Assembly: GCF_023516215.1 (NCBI RefSeq)
Contig: NZ_CP097349.1
Location: 4,430,001-4,494,000, forward strand
DNA from: Cytobacillus pseudoceanisediminis
Lineage (GTDB): Bacteria; Bacillota; Bacilli; Bacillales; Cytobacillaceae
DNA: 64,000 nucleotides
Direction of reading: 5' to 3'
The notes under the pieces are model-generated. The model was not told the origin of the DNA, did not search any database, and saw nothing but the letters and a program-made list of their open reading frames with translations. How positions within the stretch are numbered: position 1 is the stretch's first letter; each line of letters opens with the position of its first letter. The translations under genes and the position numbers were made by a program. Positions 63,177-64,000 of this stretch are shown one piece after another.

Positions 63177-63387
63177 AATAGAGTAACAAAGGATAAATCC
63201 CGATACTATATATTTCGACTCTGAAAATATAGTAGAATATTTCGTTAATCTAAGATATACTAATTTTTATTAAAAATATGAAAAATCAAAATATATAAAA
63301 TTTAGTCAGTCATCTTTTGCTATTGGAAATAGCGGCATCTGATTTTTCAGCTCCGCTTACATAAAAAACACAAGGGGGAAAATAACG

Positions 63388-64000
63388 ATGAAAGGCAAAT
63401 CTTCACTAGCATTAAGCATTTTACTGATTCTTTCATTGCTGCTTTCAGCATGTTCCGGAGGCGGTGAAGAAGCATCAGGCAACAGCAGTGAACCAAAAGA
63501 GGGAGGTTCATTAATTTATGCCCGGGGTGCTGACGCTATTGGGCTGGACCCAATCAATGTAACAGATGGAGAGTCCATCCGTGTAACAAGCAATATCTTT
63601 GAAACCTTGTTTGTATATGACGAAAATCTTGAAGTCCAGCCAGGATTAGCGGAGTCTTACAAAGTCTCTGATGATGGAATGACCTGGACCATTACCCTTA
63701 AAAAGGGCATTAAGTTCCAGGATGGAACAGATTTTAATGCAGATGCAGTCGTGTTTAATTTCGACCGATGGATGGATCCCGAAAACCCCTACCATAAAGG
63801 GGATTTTCCATACTATCCGTTCTTATATGGGGGCTTTAAAGGCGATCCAAACCATAAAATCGAGTATGTAAAAGCAGTGGATGAATCCACAGTTGAGTTT
63901 AAATTAACTGAAAAGACAGCTCCGTTTATCAGCTACTTAGCTATTCCTATGTTTGGAATTGCCAGTCCGGCCGCGATTGAAAAGCACGGTGACAAGTTCT
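63388..64000 (+). CDS. ABC transporter substrate-binding lipoprotein (SBP family 5), 3' end cut by the window
   Basis: 204 residues are visible. It starts after CAAGGGGGAAAATAACG. MKGKSSLALSILLILSLLLSAC is a lipoprotein signal peptide with the lipobox Cys, followed by a disordered linker (SGGGEEASGNSSEPKEGG). The domain starts SLIYARGADAIGLDPINVTDGESIRVTSNIFETLFVYDENLEVQPGLAES and continues with DDGMTWTITLKKGIKFQDGTDFNADAVVFNFDRW, the typical peptide/nickel-binding (DppA/OppA, SBP_bac_5) N-terminal lobe. It captures a peptide or similar solute for an ABC importer whose other genes lie beyond the window. A cre is upstream. Confidence 0.9.
   Translation, partial: MKGKSSLALSILLILSLLLSACSGGGEEASGNSSEPKEGGSLIYARGADAIGLDPINVTDGESIRVTSNIFETLFVYDENLEVQPGLAESYKVSDDGMTWTITLKKGIKFQDGTDFNADAVVFNFDRWMDPENPYHKGDFPYYPFLYGGFKGDPNHKIEYVKAVDESTVEFKLTEKTAPFISYLAIPMFGIASPAAIEKHGDKF

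Overview
The window comes from a low-to-moderate GC endospore-forming Firmicute of the Bacillaceae; codon use, ribosome binding sites and gene content suggest a Cytobacillus/Bacillus firmus-like organism, although the species cannot be fixed from the sequence alone. The left end is the conserved Bacillus neighbourhood spoIIID - mbl - flhO - flhP - EpuA-like protein - fabZ - ywpF - ssbB - ywqA/ywqB - ywqG. Several regulatory sites there are readable: a sigma-D promoter before flhO, a FapR-type box before fabZ and a ComK-type double AT-box before ssbB.

From 19.5 to 27 kb lies one operon with all eight members of the E. coli yhf cluster (regulator yhfZ, PRD protein yhfY, yhfU, transporter yhfT, phosphotriesterase-like php, two PLP enzymes yhfS and yhfX, phosphopentomutase-like yhfW). 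Its pathway is, to my knowledge, undescribed. Two copies of an inverted repeat (AATATAC-N8-GTATWYT) precede yhfZ and yhfY and look like its operators.

From 27.7 to 38 kb are secreted or cell-surface proteins: an M14 carboxypeptidase, a chemoreceptor, a SleB-type hydrolase, a LysM-3D protein, and a YhcR-like nuclease beside a 5'-nucleotidase; the last two share a C-terminal module. At 38.8-41.9 kb is a lipase-like protein with a helical C-terminal half, encoded behind a DUF1672-type lipoprotein. This resembles the staphylococcal type VII lipase toxin TslA and its immunity lipoprotein TilA.

From 42 to 64 kb the region is devoted to amide and nitrogen compound catabolism: abgA-abgB-abgT, two more M20 hydrolases and a regulator; then a sigma-54 regulator with two palindromic upstream sites, a canonical -24/-12 promoter and an operon of two M20 hydrolases, two small membrane proteins (one DUF5058) and an amidase; then codB-codA behind a PyrR-type attenuator; finally the start of a peptide/solute ABC binding protein preceded by a perfect cre. 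A soluble acyl-ACP desaturase and a SpoIIAA-like protein sit between.

Two classes of intergenic repeats recur: 52-bp units with TTCGGAC/GTCCGAA arms (three arrays) and 20-21-bp units (three arrays). About fifteen frameshifts occur, nearly all at mononucleotide runs and in otherwise intact conserved genes (spoIIID, mbl, ywqB, yhfZ and others). They look like sequencing errors, so these genes are annotated as full-length loci with a frameshift.
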